64,000 bases of DNA from an uncultured Erysipelotrichaceae bacterium. GTDB lineage: Bacteria; Bacillota_I; Bacilli_A; Erysipelotrichales; Erysipelotrichaceae. Position 1 is the first letter of the stretch; each line of letters starts with the position of its first letter. Under the pieces are notes generated by a model that made no database searches, had not been told where the DNA came from, and was given only the letters and a program-made list of their open reading frames with translations. Positions 48,316 to 56,664 of this stretch are shown in pieces. The DNA is taken from NCBI GenBank assembly GCA_902786245.1, contig CADABS010000003.1:42603-106602 (forward strand). Reading direction: 5' to 3'. A program made the translations under genes and the position numbers.

Positions 48316-48990
48316 TTATCTGATCCAGTCCACAGGCCGGGCCTGCAGTTTCATTTTAAACAGATGATCGATTTTCCCTTTCAGTCCGTCATACAGCCGT
48401 TCCTCGACCGTTGTCATCACCAGCGGCAGTCCCGCTGCTTCAGAAACACCGTATGCGAAATCCATGGAATCGAGAACACACTGTGCGGTCGTCTCCGCAC
48501 CGAGGTTGGAGTTGTTGATGATGCCGGTAAACGGAAGTCTTCCCGCTTCTTCGATTTCCTGTTTGACTTCCAGTATTGATTGTACATCCCGGGTCAGCGG
48601 TCTGTACCGGTTGATGACCATAAACAGATCATAATCGTTTTCTTCTCTGAGCAGCGGCGTCAGCCTTCCCAGGGCCAGAGCACCGCGGTCATCGCCGCCG
48701 ACGTCGACGACGGAATGCAGAGTCCTGTCATGGACGATCGCGTACATTTCCTGGGGCAGCGCCGGAATATCCAGATTGGTATTGGCATAGGGGGAAACGA
48801 TCAGTCTTACCCCTGCCTCCTCCAGTTCTTTTCTGGAATCCAGCGTCCGGTAGTAGGGATTGACAATATCCAGATCCGCAATCGCCGTATTGGGCTGCTG
48901 CTTTTTCAGATCCAGTGCCATATTGACGGCAATATTCGTCTTGCCGCTGCCGTAGTGTCCCGCCAGCAGAGTAATTCTTTTATAATTCAT
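48316..48990 (-). CDS. P-loop ATPase of the CobQ/ParA type
   Basis: A 224-aa nucleotide-binding protein. The deviant Walker A is LAGHYGSGKTNIAVN near residue 9, followed by IADLDIVNPYYRT and DVGGDDRGALALGRL, typical of MinD/ParA-like ATPases. Its exact role is not known; proteins of this type sit next to 2-oxoacid oxidoreductases in other anaerobes and may help to insert or mature the enzyme. It overlaps the XRE-cupin-ligase gene by 11 bases and precedes the ferredoxin. The ATG at 48990 has only a weak AAGCGGA. Confidence 0.85.
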   Translation of the reverse strand: MNYKRITLLAGHYGSGKTNIAVNMALDLKKQQPNTAIADLDIVNPYYRTLDSRKELEEAGVRLIVSPYANTNLDIPALPQEMYAIVHDRTLHSVVDVGGDDRGALALGRLTPLLREENDYDLFMVINRYRPLTRDVQSILEVKQEIEEAGRLPFTGIINNSNLGAETTAQCVLDSMDFAYGVSEAAGLPLVMTTVEERLYDGLKGKIDHLFKMKLQARPVDWIR

Positions 48991-51271
48991 TCCGCTTGAT
49001 CTTTCCGCTGACTGTCTTGGGAAGTTCATCCTTGAACACAACCACCCGCGGGTATTTGTAAGGTGCGGTGTGCTCCTTGACATAATTCTGAATTTCCTTC
49101 TTCAGTTCATCGCTCGGCTCGGTTCCCGGTACCAGGACAACGCTTGCCTTGACGATCTGTCCGCGCACCTCATCCGGGGCTGCGCTGACACCGCATTCCA
49201 GTACATACGGGAGTTCCATGATGACGCTTTCGATCTCGAACGGTCCGATCCGGTATCCGGACGATTTGATGACATCATCTTTGCGTCCGACATACCAGTA
49301 GAAGCCGTCTTCATCTTTCCATGCGACATCGCCTGTATGATAATAGCCGTCATGCCAGGTGGCTTTGGTTTCTTCTTCATTGCCGTAATAGCAGACTGCC
49401 AGTCCCGGCGGAAGACCGTTTCTGATATTGATGACGATCTCACCGGTTTCACCGACCGGCACCGGATTGTCATCATTATCGACCAGTTCCACATCATAGA
49501 TCGGTGCAGGCTTGCCCATCGAACCGATCTTATGCGGCGCACCGACGAGATTGCCGATGATCATCGTTGATTCGGACTGACCGAATCCCTCCATGATCCT
49601 GAGACCGGTCGCCTTTTCAAACTGCCGGTAGACTTCCGGATTCAGCGCTTCGCCGGCCGTGGTCATATGCCGTACCGAAGAGAAATCGTATTTGGATATA
49701 TCCTGCTTGATCATCATCCGCAGCATTGTCGGAGGTGCGCAGAATGTCGTGATATGATACCGGGCAAACATCGGCAGGATATCGGAGGCATCGAATCTGT
49801 CAAAGTCATAGACGAAGACTGCGCCTTCCGCCAGCCACTGTCCGTAGAGCTTGCCCCACATTGCCTTGGCCCAGCCGGTATCTGAAATCGTGTAGTGAAG
49901 ACCTTTCGTATCCACCGTATGCCAGTACTTTGCCGTATGGAAATGTCCCAGCGGATATTTATAGGAATGGGCTGCGATCTTCGGATATCCCGATGTTCCG
50001 GATGTGAAATACATCAGCATCAGATCGTCGCCGCCCGGCGATTCCGCCGTTCTGTCGAAGTGCGAACTGTACATCGTATATTCATCATCGAAAGACCGCC
50101 ATCCTTCCCGCTTCCCGTTGACGATCAGCTTGTTCACAATACCGTCGTATTTTTCACAGGCCAGATCGACCTGATGCGCCGTATCCCCGTCTGCCGTGCA
50201 GATGACCGTGGACACGCCGGCTGTCCGGAACCGGTATTCCAGATCATGTTCCTGGAGCTGGTTGGTTGCCGGAATGGCAATCGCCCCGAGTTTATTCAGA
50301 CCGAGGATCGCAAACCAGAACTGATAATGGCGCTTCAGGATCAGAACGACTCTGTCGCCCTTCTGAATGCCCAGCGATTTGAAATAGTTCGCACACTGGG
50401 AAGAAGCCCGCTTGATATCCCGGAATGTAAACCGCCGTTCCGTTTTATCTCTGGATATATGCAGCATCGCCAGTTTATCCGGCTCTCTGCGGCCGATGGC
50501 ATCGACCAGGTCGAATGCGAAGTTGAAATGCTCAATATTCTTGAAGGAAACCGATACCGGTGTTCCGTATTCGTTTTCCCTGACATCGATGAACTTCTGC
50601 CATTCTCTCTGTTTCTGATCCGCCACGGGCTGTCTTGTCTCATGAATGATCGGTGCCGCGATTTCCTTTTCCGCTTCCGGTTCGCCGGCCGGATTCAGGA
50701 CGATCGCATAGAAGATGCAGTCCGTTCCGTCGACGGCAATCATGCCATGGGGCGTATCACTGTTGAAATAGATACTGTCACCCGGGCCGAGAATCTCGTA
50801 ATGTTCGCCGATCTGCACCTTGAGATGGCCGGACACGACGATATCGCATTCCTGACCGTCATGGCTGGTCAGCTCGATCGGCTTATCCTGGGCTTCAGGA
50901 TCATAGAAACTGTGTACATACAGCGGCTCTGCGATCCGGTTGGCAAATGCATAGGCCATGTTGTAATACGTCATGCCGTGCGCCTGCGAAGTCATCGGTG
51001 CAGATCCGCCTCTGGTCAGCGTATAGGAACGCAGCGTCGGGCTGTATCCTTCGATAATATCGGTCACGTTGACATTGAATTTCCGCGCGCAGCGATAGAT
51101 GAACGCGAAGTTCAGATCCTGCAGTCCCTGTTCACAGGCAGTATATTCTTCAATACTGACTCCGACACTGTCTGCCATTTCGCTGACGGAATATCCTTCC
51201 AGATCGCGCAGTTCACGGATCCGTGCCGCCATCTCCTGAATTTTCAGATCCAGTCCGGTCATTATTTCCAT
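48980..51271 (-). CDS. XRE-cupin-acyl-CoA synthetase fusion (copy 1, operon head)
   Basis: A 763-aa three-part protein. Residues ~8-70 are an XRE helix-turn-helix (ARIRELRDLEGYSVSEMADS). Residues ~125-200 are a cupin (PIELTSHDGQECDIVVSG, DTPHGMIAVDG). Residues ~235-760 are an AMP-forming acyl-CoA synthetase close to the medium-chain ACSM type, with MYFTSGTSGYPKIAAHSY, YTISDTGW, EGFGQSES, YHTGDVAW and the catalytic Lys in PKTVSGKIKRN. It should activate a short or branched fatty acid with ATP and CoA. It is the first gene after a T-box that reads GUC (Val) and heads the VOR-ilvE operon. The DNA-binding and cupin parts could let the enzyme sense its substrate and control its own genes. Start set at 51271 after AGGAGG; the next ATG, 51262, is also possible. 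Confidence 0.93.
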   Translation of the reverse strand: MEIMTGLDLKIQEMAARIRELRDLEGYSVSEMADSVGVSIEEYTACEQGLQDLNFAFIYRCARKFNVNVTDIIEGYSPTLRSYTLTRGGSAPMTSQAHGMTYYNMAYAFANRIAEPLYVHSFYDPEAQDKPIELTSHDGQECDIVVSGHLKVQIGEHYEILGPGDSIYFNSDTPHGMIAVDGTDCIFYAIVLNPAGEPEAEKEIAAPIIHETRQPVADQKQREWQKFIDVRENEYGTPVSVSFKNIEHFNFAFDLVDAIGRREPDKLAMLHISRDKTERRFTFRDIKRASSQCANYFKSLGIQKGDRVVLILKRHYQFWFAILGLNKLGAIAIPATNQLQEHDLEYRFRTAGVSTVICTADGDTAHQVDLACEKYDGIVNKLIVNGKREGWRSFDDEYTMYSSHFDRTAESPGGDDLMLMYFTSGTSGYPKIAAHSYKYPLGHFHTAKYWHTVDTKGLHYTISDTGWAKAMWGKLYGQWLAEGAVFVYDFDRFDASDILPMFARYHITTFCAPPTMLRMMIKQDISKYDFSSVRHMTTAGEALNPEVYRQFEKATGLRIMEGFGQSESTMIIGNLVGAPHKIGSMGKPAPIYDVELVDNDDNPVPVGETGEIVINIRNGLPPGLAVCYYGNEEETKATWHDGYYHTGDVAWKDEDGFYWYVGRKDDVIKSSGYRIGPFEIESVIMELPYVLECGVSAAPDEVRGQIVKASVVLVPGTEPSDELKKEIQNYVKEHTAPYKYPRVVVFKDELPKTVSGKIKRNEL

Positions 51272-51294
51272 AGCTTCCCTCCTGTCTGTCGTTT

Positions 51295-51508
51295 TAAACA
51301 AAAAAGGCATCCGTGTAAGGACGCCTGTGCGTGGTACCACCTTGCTTGCTTCTCATATACGTAACGTGTATCAGCGTCATCTCTTACTGCTGTTTCAGAG
51401 ACGATAGCTCCCGGACGACTTCATTTCCCCTGCCTGTCCGCTTCCACCAGCCGCGGACTCTCTCTCAGTCCAGTCAGGAAATTACTGCTCCCGTTCTTTG
51501 CTTGCAGT
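51295..51508 (-). promoter_or_regulatory. T-box leader 1, probable valine (GUC)
   Basis: The minus-strand leader has AGAGAG and the GGCTGGTG distal loop of stem I, the T-box GGTGGTACCACGC at about 51330-51343, and a terminator hairpin GGCGTCC/GGATGCC then TTTTTT at 51299-51329. In the specifier loop GAA-GUC-G (GUC at 51417-51419) is followed by the usual CCGGGAGC, so the codon reads valine. UGGU in the T-box matches a tRNA with A73, as tRNA-Val has. Confidence 0.9.
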
Positions 51509-51510
51509 AA

Positions 51511-51538
51511 ATTATATCAAATAGTTCCAATTAGACAA
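51511..51538 (-). promoter_or_regulatory. Promoter of the T-box 1 operon
   Basis: Minus-strand TTGTCT (51533-51538) and TATAAT (51511-51516) with a 16-base spacer, just upstream of T-box 1. Confidence 0.7.
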
Positions 51539-51563
51539 CACTGAATTTCAATGATTTAACTCA

Positions 51564-53828
51564 TTAAAGTTTGTTTCTCTGAATCTTGCCGCTGATCGTC
51601 TTCGGCAGAGAATCCCGGAACACGACGATCCGCGGGTATTTATACGGAGCCGTATGTTCCTTGACATAGTTCTGGATCTCTTTTTTCAGTGCATCGCTGG
51701 GTTCTGTACCCTGCACCAGCACAATGCTTGCCTTGACGACCTGGCCTCTGAGTTCATCCGGTTCCGCGCTGACACCGCATTCCAGTACATACGGCAGTTC
51801 CATGATGACACTTTCGATCTCGAACGGTCCGATCCGGTAGCCGGAGGATTTGATGACATCATCCACCCGTCCGACATACCAGTAGAAGCCGTCTTCATCC
51901 CGCCATGCCTCATCGCCGGTATGGTAATAGCCGTCATGCCATACCTCATCGGTCGCCTCTTCGTTGTGATAGTAGCCCTTGAACAGGCCGCAGGGAATAT
52001 GGTCTTTGGCTTTGATGCAGATTTCACCGGGTTCACCGTCCGGCACCTCATTGCCGTCGCGGTCAAGCAGCGTCACATCATACTGCGGCGTCGGCTTGCC
52101 CATCGATCCGAGCTTATGCGTTCCGCCCATCAGGTTGGCGATCGTCAGGGTTGTCTCTGTCTGTCCGAAGCCTTCCATGATCTGCAGACCGGTCGCCTTT
52201 TCAAACTGTCTGTATACTTCCGGATTCAGCGCTTCACCGGCAGTCGTCATATGCACGACCGAGGAGAAATCATATTTGGAGATATCTTCCTTTATCAGCA
52301 TCCGCAGAATCGTCGGCGGTGCGCAGAAGGTCGAAATCTGATATTTTGCGAACATCGGCAGGATATCCGCCGCATTGAAGCGCTCAAAGTCATAGGTGAA
52401 CACGGCACCTTCTGCCATCCACTGGCCGTACAGTTTGCCCCACAGTGCCTTTCCCCAGCCGGTATCCGAAATGGTGAAATGCAGACCTGCTTCGGAAACA
52501 CCGTGCCAGTATTTCGCTGTTACATAATGGCCCAGTGCATATTTGCATGAATGTTCCGCGATCTTCGGATATCCGGTCGTGCCGGAGGTGAAGAACATCA
52601 GCTGCGTATCATTGCCGCAGGGTGTCTCATCGCTGCGGTAGAAATGCGTGCTGTACAGCACAAATTCCTCATCGAAATTCTGCCATCCCTCACGCGGCTT
52701 CCCGACCAGAATCTTGGTCCGCAGCGTTCCGCATTTCTGCTGGGCAAGATCGACCTGATTCGGCACATCATCTTCCGAAGTCGCGATAATTGCGCTGACC
52801 CCTGCCGTCAGGAATCTGTATTCGAAATCATGCGCCTGCAGCTGGCTCGTCGCCGGAATCGCAATCGCACCGATCTTATGCAGACCGAGCATCGCAAACC
52901 AGAACTGATAGTGGCGCTTGAGAACGATCATGACCCGGTCGCCCTTTCTGATGCCGGAAGCCTTGAAATAATTCGCCGCCTGGTTGGAAGCCCGCTTCAT
53001 ATCGCGGAATGTAAATCTGCGTTCGGTCATATCCTTGGCGATATGGATCATCGCCAGTTTGTCGGGATCTTTTTTCGCAATGGCATCGACGACATCGAAG
53101 GCGAAATTGAAGCGGTCGTCATTCTTGAAGCGGATCGATTTCAGCGCACCGTTTTCATCTTCCGCCGTTTCCACGAAATTGTCCGCAACCGTTCTGCGGT
53201 GCGAAGACTTGGAAGGAATCAGCGTATTGCGGATGATTGATTCCTGCTGATCGGTACCCGGCAGAATAATCGCAATGAAGACGCATTCCCGTCCGTCGAC
53301 CGCAATCATGCCGTGCGGGGTGGAACTGTTATAGAAAATACTGTCGCCTTCGCTGAGATATTCAACATTCTCACCGACCTGCACCTTCAGCCTTCCGCTG
53401 ACGATATAGTCGAATTCCTGGCCGGAATGCCGGGCCAGTTCGATCGGCTGGTTCTGCTGTTCCTCTATATACTCATAGCGTACATAGTACGGTTCACCCA
53501 GCTTGTTCCGGAACATCGGCGCCATATTCTGAATCGAAATGCCGTCCTCTTTGACCGCATTCTGTCCGTGTCCCTTTCTTGTGATCGTATAGGAAGAAAG
53601 ATTTGCACTGCGGCCTTCGAGCAGATCGCTCATGCCTACGTTGAAGACAATGGAACACTTATGGATAAAGGAAAACGGAAGATCCTGCTTTCCCGATTCA
53701 TAGGCCATATACTGTTCTGCAGATGTTTCGGTTTTTTCCGCCATTTCCTGCGGTGTAAATCCGGAAATCTCACGCAGTTCATGGATTCGCATCGCGACTT
53801 CCATCAGATCGTTTTCTACCGGCGTCAT
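51564..53828 (-). CDS. XRE-cupin-acyl-CoA synthetase fusion (copy 2)
   Basis: A 754-aa paralogue of the protein at 48980-51271 with the same three parts: XRE domain (AMRIHELREISGFTPQEMAE), cupin (GQEFDYIVSGRLKV, STPHGMIAVDG) and AMP-forming acyl-CoA synthetase (MFFTSGTTGYPKIAEHS, YTISDTGWGKALWG, EGFGQTETT, YHTGDEAWRDEDGFYWYVGR, PKTISGKIQRN). The two copies share long stretches, so they arose by duplication, and each kept its own T-box. It is apparently a single-gene unit behind T-box 2. The start at 53828 follows GGGAGG; the longer frame lies in the T-box terminator. The second copy probably prefers another carboxylate. Confidence 0.92.
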   Translation of the reverse strand: MTPVENDLMEVAMRIHELREISGFTPQEMAEKTETSAEQYMAYESGKQDLPFSFIHKCSIVFNVGMSDLLEGRSANLSSYTITRKGHGQNAVKEDGISIQNMAPMFRNKLGEPYYVRYEYIEEQQNQPIELARHSGQEFDYIVSGRLKVQVGENVEYLSEGDSIFYNSSTPHGMIAVDGRECVFIAIILPGTDQQESIIRNTLIPSKSSHRRTVADNFVETAEDENGALKSIRFKNDDRFNFAFDVVDAIAKKDPDKLAMIHIAKDMTERRFTFRDMKRASNQAANYFKASGIRKGDRVMIVLKRHYQFWFAMLGLHKIGAIAIPATSQLQAHDFEYRFLTAGVSAIIATSEDDVPNQVDLAQQKCGTLRTKILVGKPREGWQNFDEEFVLYSTHFYRSDETPCGNDTQLMFFTSGTTGYPKIAEHSCKYALGHYVTAKYWHGVSEAGLHFTISDTGWGKALWGKLYGQWMAEGAVFTYDFERFNAADILPMFAKYQISTFCAPPTILRMLIKEDISKYDFSSVVHMTTAGEALNPEVYRQFEKATGLQIMEGFGQTETTLTIANLMGGTHKLGSMGKPTPQYDVTLLDRDGNEVPDGEPGEICIKAKDHIPCGLFKGYYHNEEATDEVWHDGYYHTGDEAWRDEDGFYWYVGRVDDVIKSSGYRIGPFEIESVIMELPYVLECGVSAEPDELRGQVVKASIVLVQGTEPSDALKKEIQNYVKEHTAPYKYPRIVVFRDSLPKTISGKIQRNKL

Positions 53829-53863
53829 AGTGTCCTCCCATTCTGACACGAGACGGTCTGAAA

Positions 53864-54135
53864 TAAAAACACCCGTCTCCATACTGAGACGAGTGTGTTA
53901 TTCACCCGCGGTACCACTCAATTTGCCGGCATGCCGGCCCCTCTTCAGGATCCATCAATCCCTCCGCTTTTAACGCAGCGCCGCGGGAAGTATCTACTGA
54001 GCAATGCTGTTCGGGCTTCCGGCTCGGAAGTGATAGGCTGACTGAATACCTGTCTGTCAGCTCGCACCATCCGCTGACTCTCTGCAAGACCTGCCATTCA
54101 AGCCGTCTTCGTCATAGCCTTTTTTCGTGATTGCA
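53864..54135 (-). promoter_or_regulatory. T-box leader 2, probable valine (GUC)
   Basis: Minus-strand elements: GCAGAGAGTCAGC with the GGATGGTG loop, T-box GAGTGGTACCGCGG at 53905-53919, and a terminator (GTCTC/GAGAC extended by ACACTC/GGGTGT) ending in TTTTT at 53865-53899. In stem I AATTC-type pairing (TGAAT/ATTCA) and AGGCT/AGCCT leave GUC (54040-54042) as the three bases of the specifier position. The reading is less certain than in leaders 1 and 3. UGGU again fits A73. Confidence 0.85.
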
Positions 54136-54138
54136 GAA

Positions 54139-54168
54139 ATTGTATCATTGAAACTTTTTCAATGTCAA
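54139..54168 (-). promoter_or_regulatory. Promoter of T-box 2 unit
   Basis: Minus-strand TTGACA (54163-54168) and TACAAT (54139-54144), 18-base spacer, extended TGA before the -10. Confidence 0.8.
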
Positions 54169-54186
54169 TGGAATATTTTCAATCGG

Positions 54187-56664
54187 TCAGATATTGATGC
54201 CGTAGCGTTTGACCGCATCTTCCCGCATCTTGTATTTCAGTACCTTGCCGGCCGCATTCATCGGGAAACTGTCCGTAAATTCAATGTATTTCGGAACCTT
54301 GTGACGGGCGAGATGATCGATGATATAGGTCCGCATCTCTTCCACGGTCACCGTTGCGTTTTCCTTCAGGATGATCATCGCCAGTGCTTCTTCGCCGTAT
54401 CTCTTGTCCGGTACGCCGATGACCTGCACATCCTGCACCTGGGGATGGGTATAGATGAATTCCTCGATCTCCTTCGGATAGATATTCTCACCGCCGCGGA
54501 TGATCATATCCTTGAGCCGTCCGGTGATCTTGTAGTTGCCTTCCTCATCGCGGCAGGCGATATCGCCGGAATGGAGCCAGCCCTCGCTGTCCACGGTTTC
54601 CCGGGTCGCATCCGGCATCTTGTAGTATCCCTTCATGGTGTTGTATCCGCGCGAACAGAATTCGCCGTTCACACCCGGTCCGACTTCCTCGCCGGTCTCG
54701 GGATCGATGATCTTGCACTGCACATGCGGGAAAGCATAGCCGACCGTATCCGTGCGGACTTCCAGTGAATCCGTCCAGGCCGACATGGTGCTGCCGGGAG
54801 AGGATTCCGTCTGGCCGTAGACGCTGACAATGCCGCGCATGTTCATCTCATTGGGATCGGCCGCTCTGCGCATCAGCTCCGGCGGACAGCCCGAACCGGC
54901 CATGATACCGGTTCTCATATAGGAGAAATCCGTATCCCGGTAGGAAGGATGATTGAACATCGCAATGAACATCGTCGGAACACCGTTGAAGCAGGTGATC
55001 TTTTCCTGATTGATGCATGCCAGCGAAGCCTTGGCACTGAAATACGGCATCGGGCTCATCGTTGCGCCGTGCGTCATCGAAGAAGTCATGGAAAGAACCA
55101 TGCCGAAGCAGTGGAACATCGGCACCTGGATCATCATCCGGTCGGCAGTGCTCAGACCCATTCTGTCGCCGATGCACTTGCCGTTATTGACAACGTTGTA
55201 ATGCGTTAACATGACCCCTTTCGGGAATCCGGTCGTACCGGAAGTATACTGCATATTGCATACATCGCCGCTCTTCACCTTCGAAGCCATATAGAGGATC
55301 TGTTCCCGCGGAACCATCGGCGCTCTTGCCATTGCCTCTTCAAACGTCAGACATCCCTTTTCCCGGTATCCGACCGTGATGACATTGCGCAGGAACGGAA
55401 GCTTCTTGCAGTGCAGAGGCTCACCGGGCGTACTTTCCCGGATCTCCGGGCAGATTTCATTCATGATATCGCGGTAGTTGGAATCCAGAGCGGATTCGAT
55501 CATGACGATCGTGTGTGTATCCGACTGACGGAACAGATACTCCGCCTCATGGATCTTATAGGCGGTATTGACCGTTACCAGCACCGCACCGATCTTCGTC
55601 GCTGCCCAGAACGTAATATACCAGGCCGGCACATTCGTCGCCCAGATCGCTACCTTGGATCCGGCTCTGACACCCAGAGAGACAAGCGCTCTGGCAAAGT
55701 TATCGACATCATCCCGGAATTCCTCGTATGTTCTTGTATAATCCAGCGTCGTATATTTGAACGCATACTGGTTCGGGAATTCTTCCACGACCCGGTCGAG
55801 AACCTGGGGGAAGGTCAGATCGATCAGTTCATCTTTTTTCCAGATATATTCGCCCGTGCCGTCATGGTTCAGATACAGTCTGCGCCGGTTGGAACGGCGG
55901 TTTTCAAACTGATTCATGTAATTGATGAAATGCGGGAATATGAATTCATAATCCTGTACATCCGATACCCATTCCGGTTTCCATTCCAGAGAAACAAATC
56001 CGCTGTAGTCAATGGAAGACAGCGCATCCATCATCTCTCTGACCGGCAGTTTTCCTTCGCCGATGATCGTATAGGAACCGTCTTCGGAAATATCCCGGAT
56101 ATGGACGAGCTTGACATAGCCGCCAAGATTGCGGATCGTCGTATCCGCGCTCTCCTGATGATCGAGATACGGATGATGCATATCCCAGAGCACACCGAAA
56201 GAATCATCTGCGAATAAATCGAGAATGTTCTTCAGCCGTTCCGTATCGACATAGATGCCTCTGGTTTTCAGCAGGAAGACGACACCTGCTTCTCTGGCCG
56301 CAGAGGCGATCTGCTTCATCGATGCTTTTACCTGTTCTTCATCGTCATGCATGGCTTCCGCCGATACATACTGCACCTGCATCATCCCGGCCATGGATAT
56401 TGTCCACAGCAGATCCTCCAGCGATCCGGGCTGACTGATATCCAGCGATGTATCCAGACTGGCAACCTCGAGGCCTCTGTCCTTCAGTGAGCGCATTGTT
56501 GCAGCGATCTCAAAGCGGTGCAGGGGCTGGCCCCGGTCCGTCATTTCTTTATGCTTGAACAGATCATACAGCTCGAAGCCGCTGAATTTCAGTTCATCTG
56601 CTATATCCGTCACTTCCTGAAAGGAAAGCGATGACCACCCTCTGGTTGTAAATGAAAGCTTCAT
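54187..56664 (-). CDS. TIM-barrel/acyl-CoA synthetase fusion
   Basis: An 825-aa two-domain protein. Residues ~1-270 are a sugar phosphate isomerase/epimerase-like TIM barrel (AP endonuclease 2 family); possible metal ligands lie in VLWDMHHPY, KLVHIRDI and VSLEWKPEW. Residues ~290-825 are an AMP-forming acyl-CoA synthetase of the fatty-acid type (MQYTSGTTGFPKGVMLTHYN, VYGQTESSPG, WLHSGDIACRDEEG, catalytic Lys in MNAAGKVLKYK). The fusion is unusual. Its ATG overlaps the stop of the LeuA-like gene (ATGA), so both are expressed from the leucine T-box. I infer it activates a branched acid such as isovalerate; the barrel may bind or isomerise a related metabolite. Confidence 0.92.
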   Translation of the reverse strand: MKLSFTTRGWSSLSFQEVTDIADELKFSGFELYDLFKHKEMTDRGQPLHRFEIAATMRSLKDRGLEVASLDTSLDISQPGSLEDLLWTISMAGMMQVQYVSAEAMHDDEEQVKASMKQIASAAREAGVVFLLKTRGIYVDTERLKNILDLFADDSFGVLWDMHHPYLDHQESADTTIRNLGGYVKLVHIRDISEDGSYTIIGEGKLPVREMMDALSSIDYSGFVSLEWKPEWVSDVQDYEFIFPHFINYMNQFENRRSNRRRLYLNHDGTGEYIWKKDELIDLTFPQVLDRVVEEFPNQYAFKYTTLDYTRTYEEFRDDVDNFARALVSLGVRAGSKVAIWATNVPAWYITFWAATKIGAVLVTVNTAYKIHEAEYLFRQSDTHTIVMIESALDSNYRDIMNEICPEIRESTPGEPLHCKKLPFLRNVITVGYREKGCLTFEEAMARAPMVPREQILYMASKVKSGDVCNMQYTSGTTGFPKGVMLTHYNVVNNGKCIGDRMGLSTADRMMIQVPMFHCFGMVLSMTSSMTHGATMSPMPYFSAKASLACINQEKITCFNGVPTMFIAMFNHPSYRDTDFSYMRTGIMAGSGCPPELMRRAADPNEMNMRGIVSVYGQTESSPGSTMSAWTDSLEVRTDTVGYAFPHVQCKIIDPETGEEVGPGVNGEFCSRGYNTMKGYYKMPDATRETVDSEGWLHSGDIACRDEEGNYKITGRLKDMIIRGGENIYPKEIEEFIYTHPQVQDVQVIGVPDKRYGEEALAMIILKENATVTVEEMRTYIIDHLARHKVPKYIEFTDSFPMNAAGKVLKYKMREDAVKRYGINI

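Noticed and set aside
51541..51563. Possible terminator after the second XRE-cupin-ligase gene
   Set aside because: AATGA/TCATT forms only a five-base stem and no T run follows on the minus strand.
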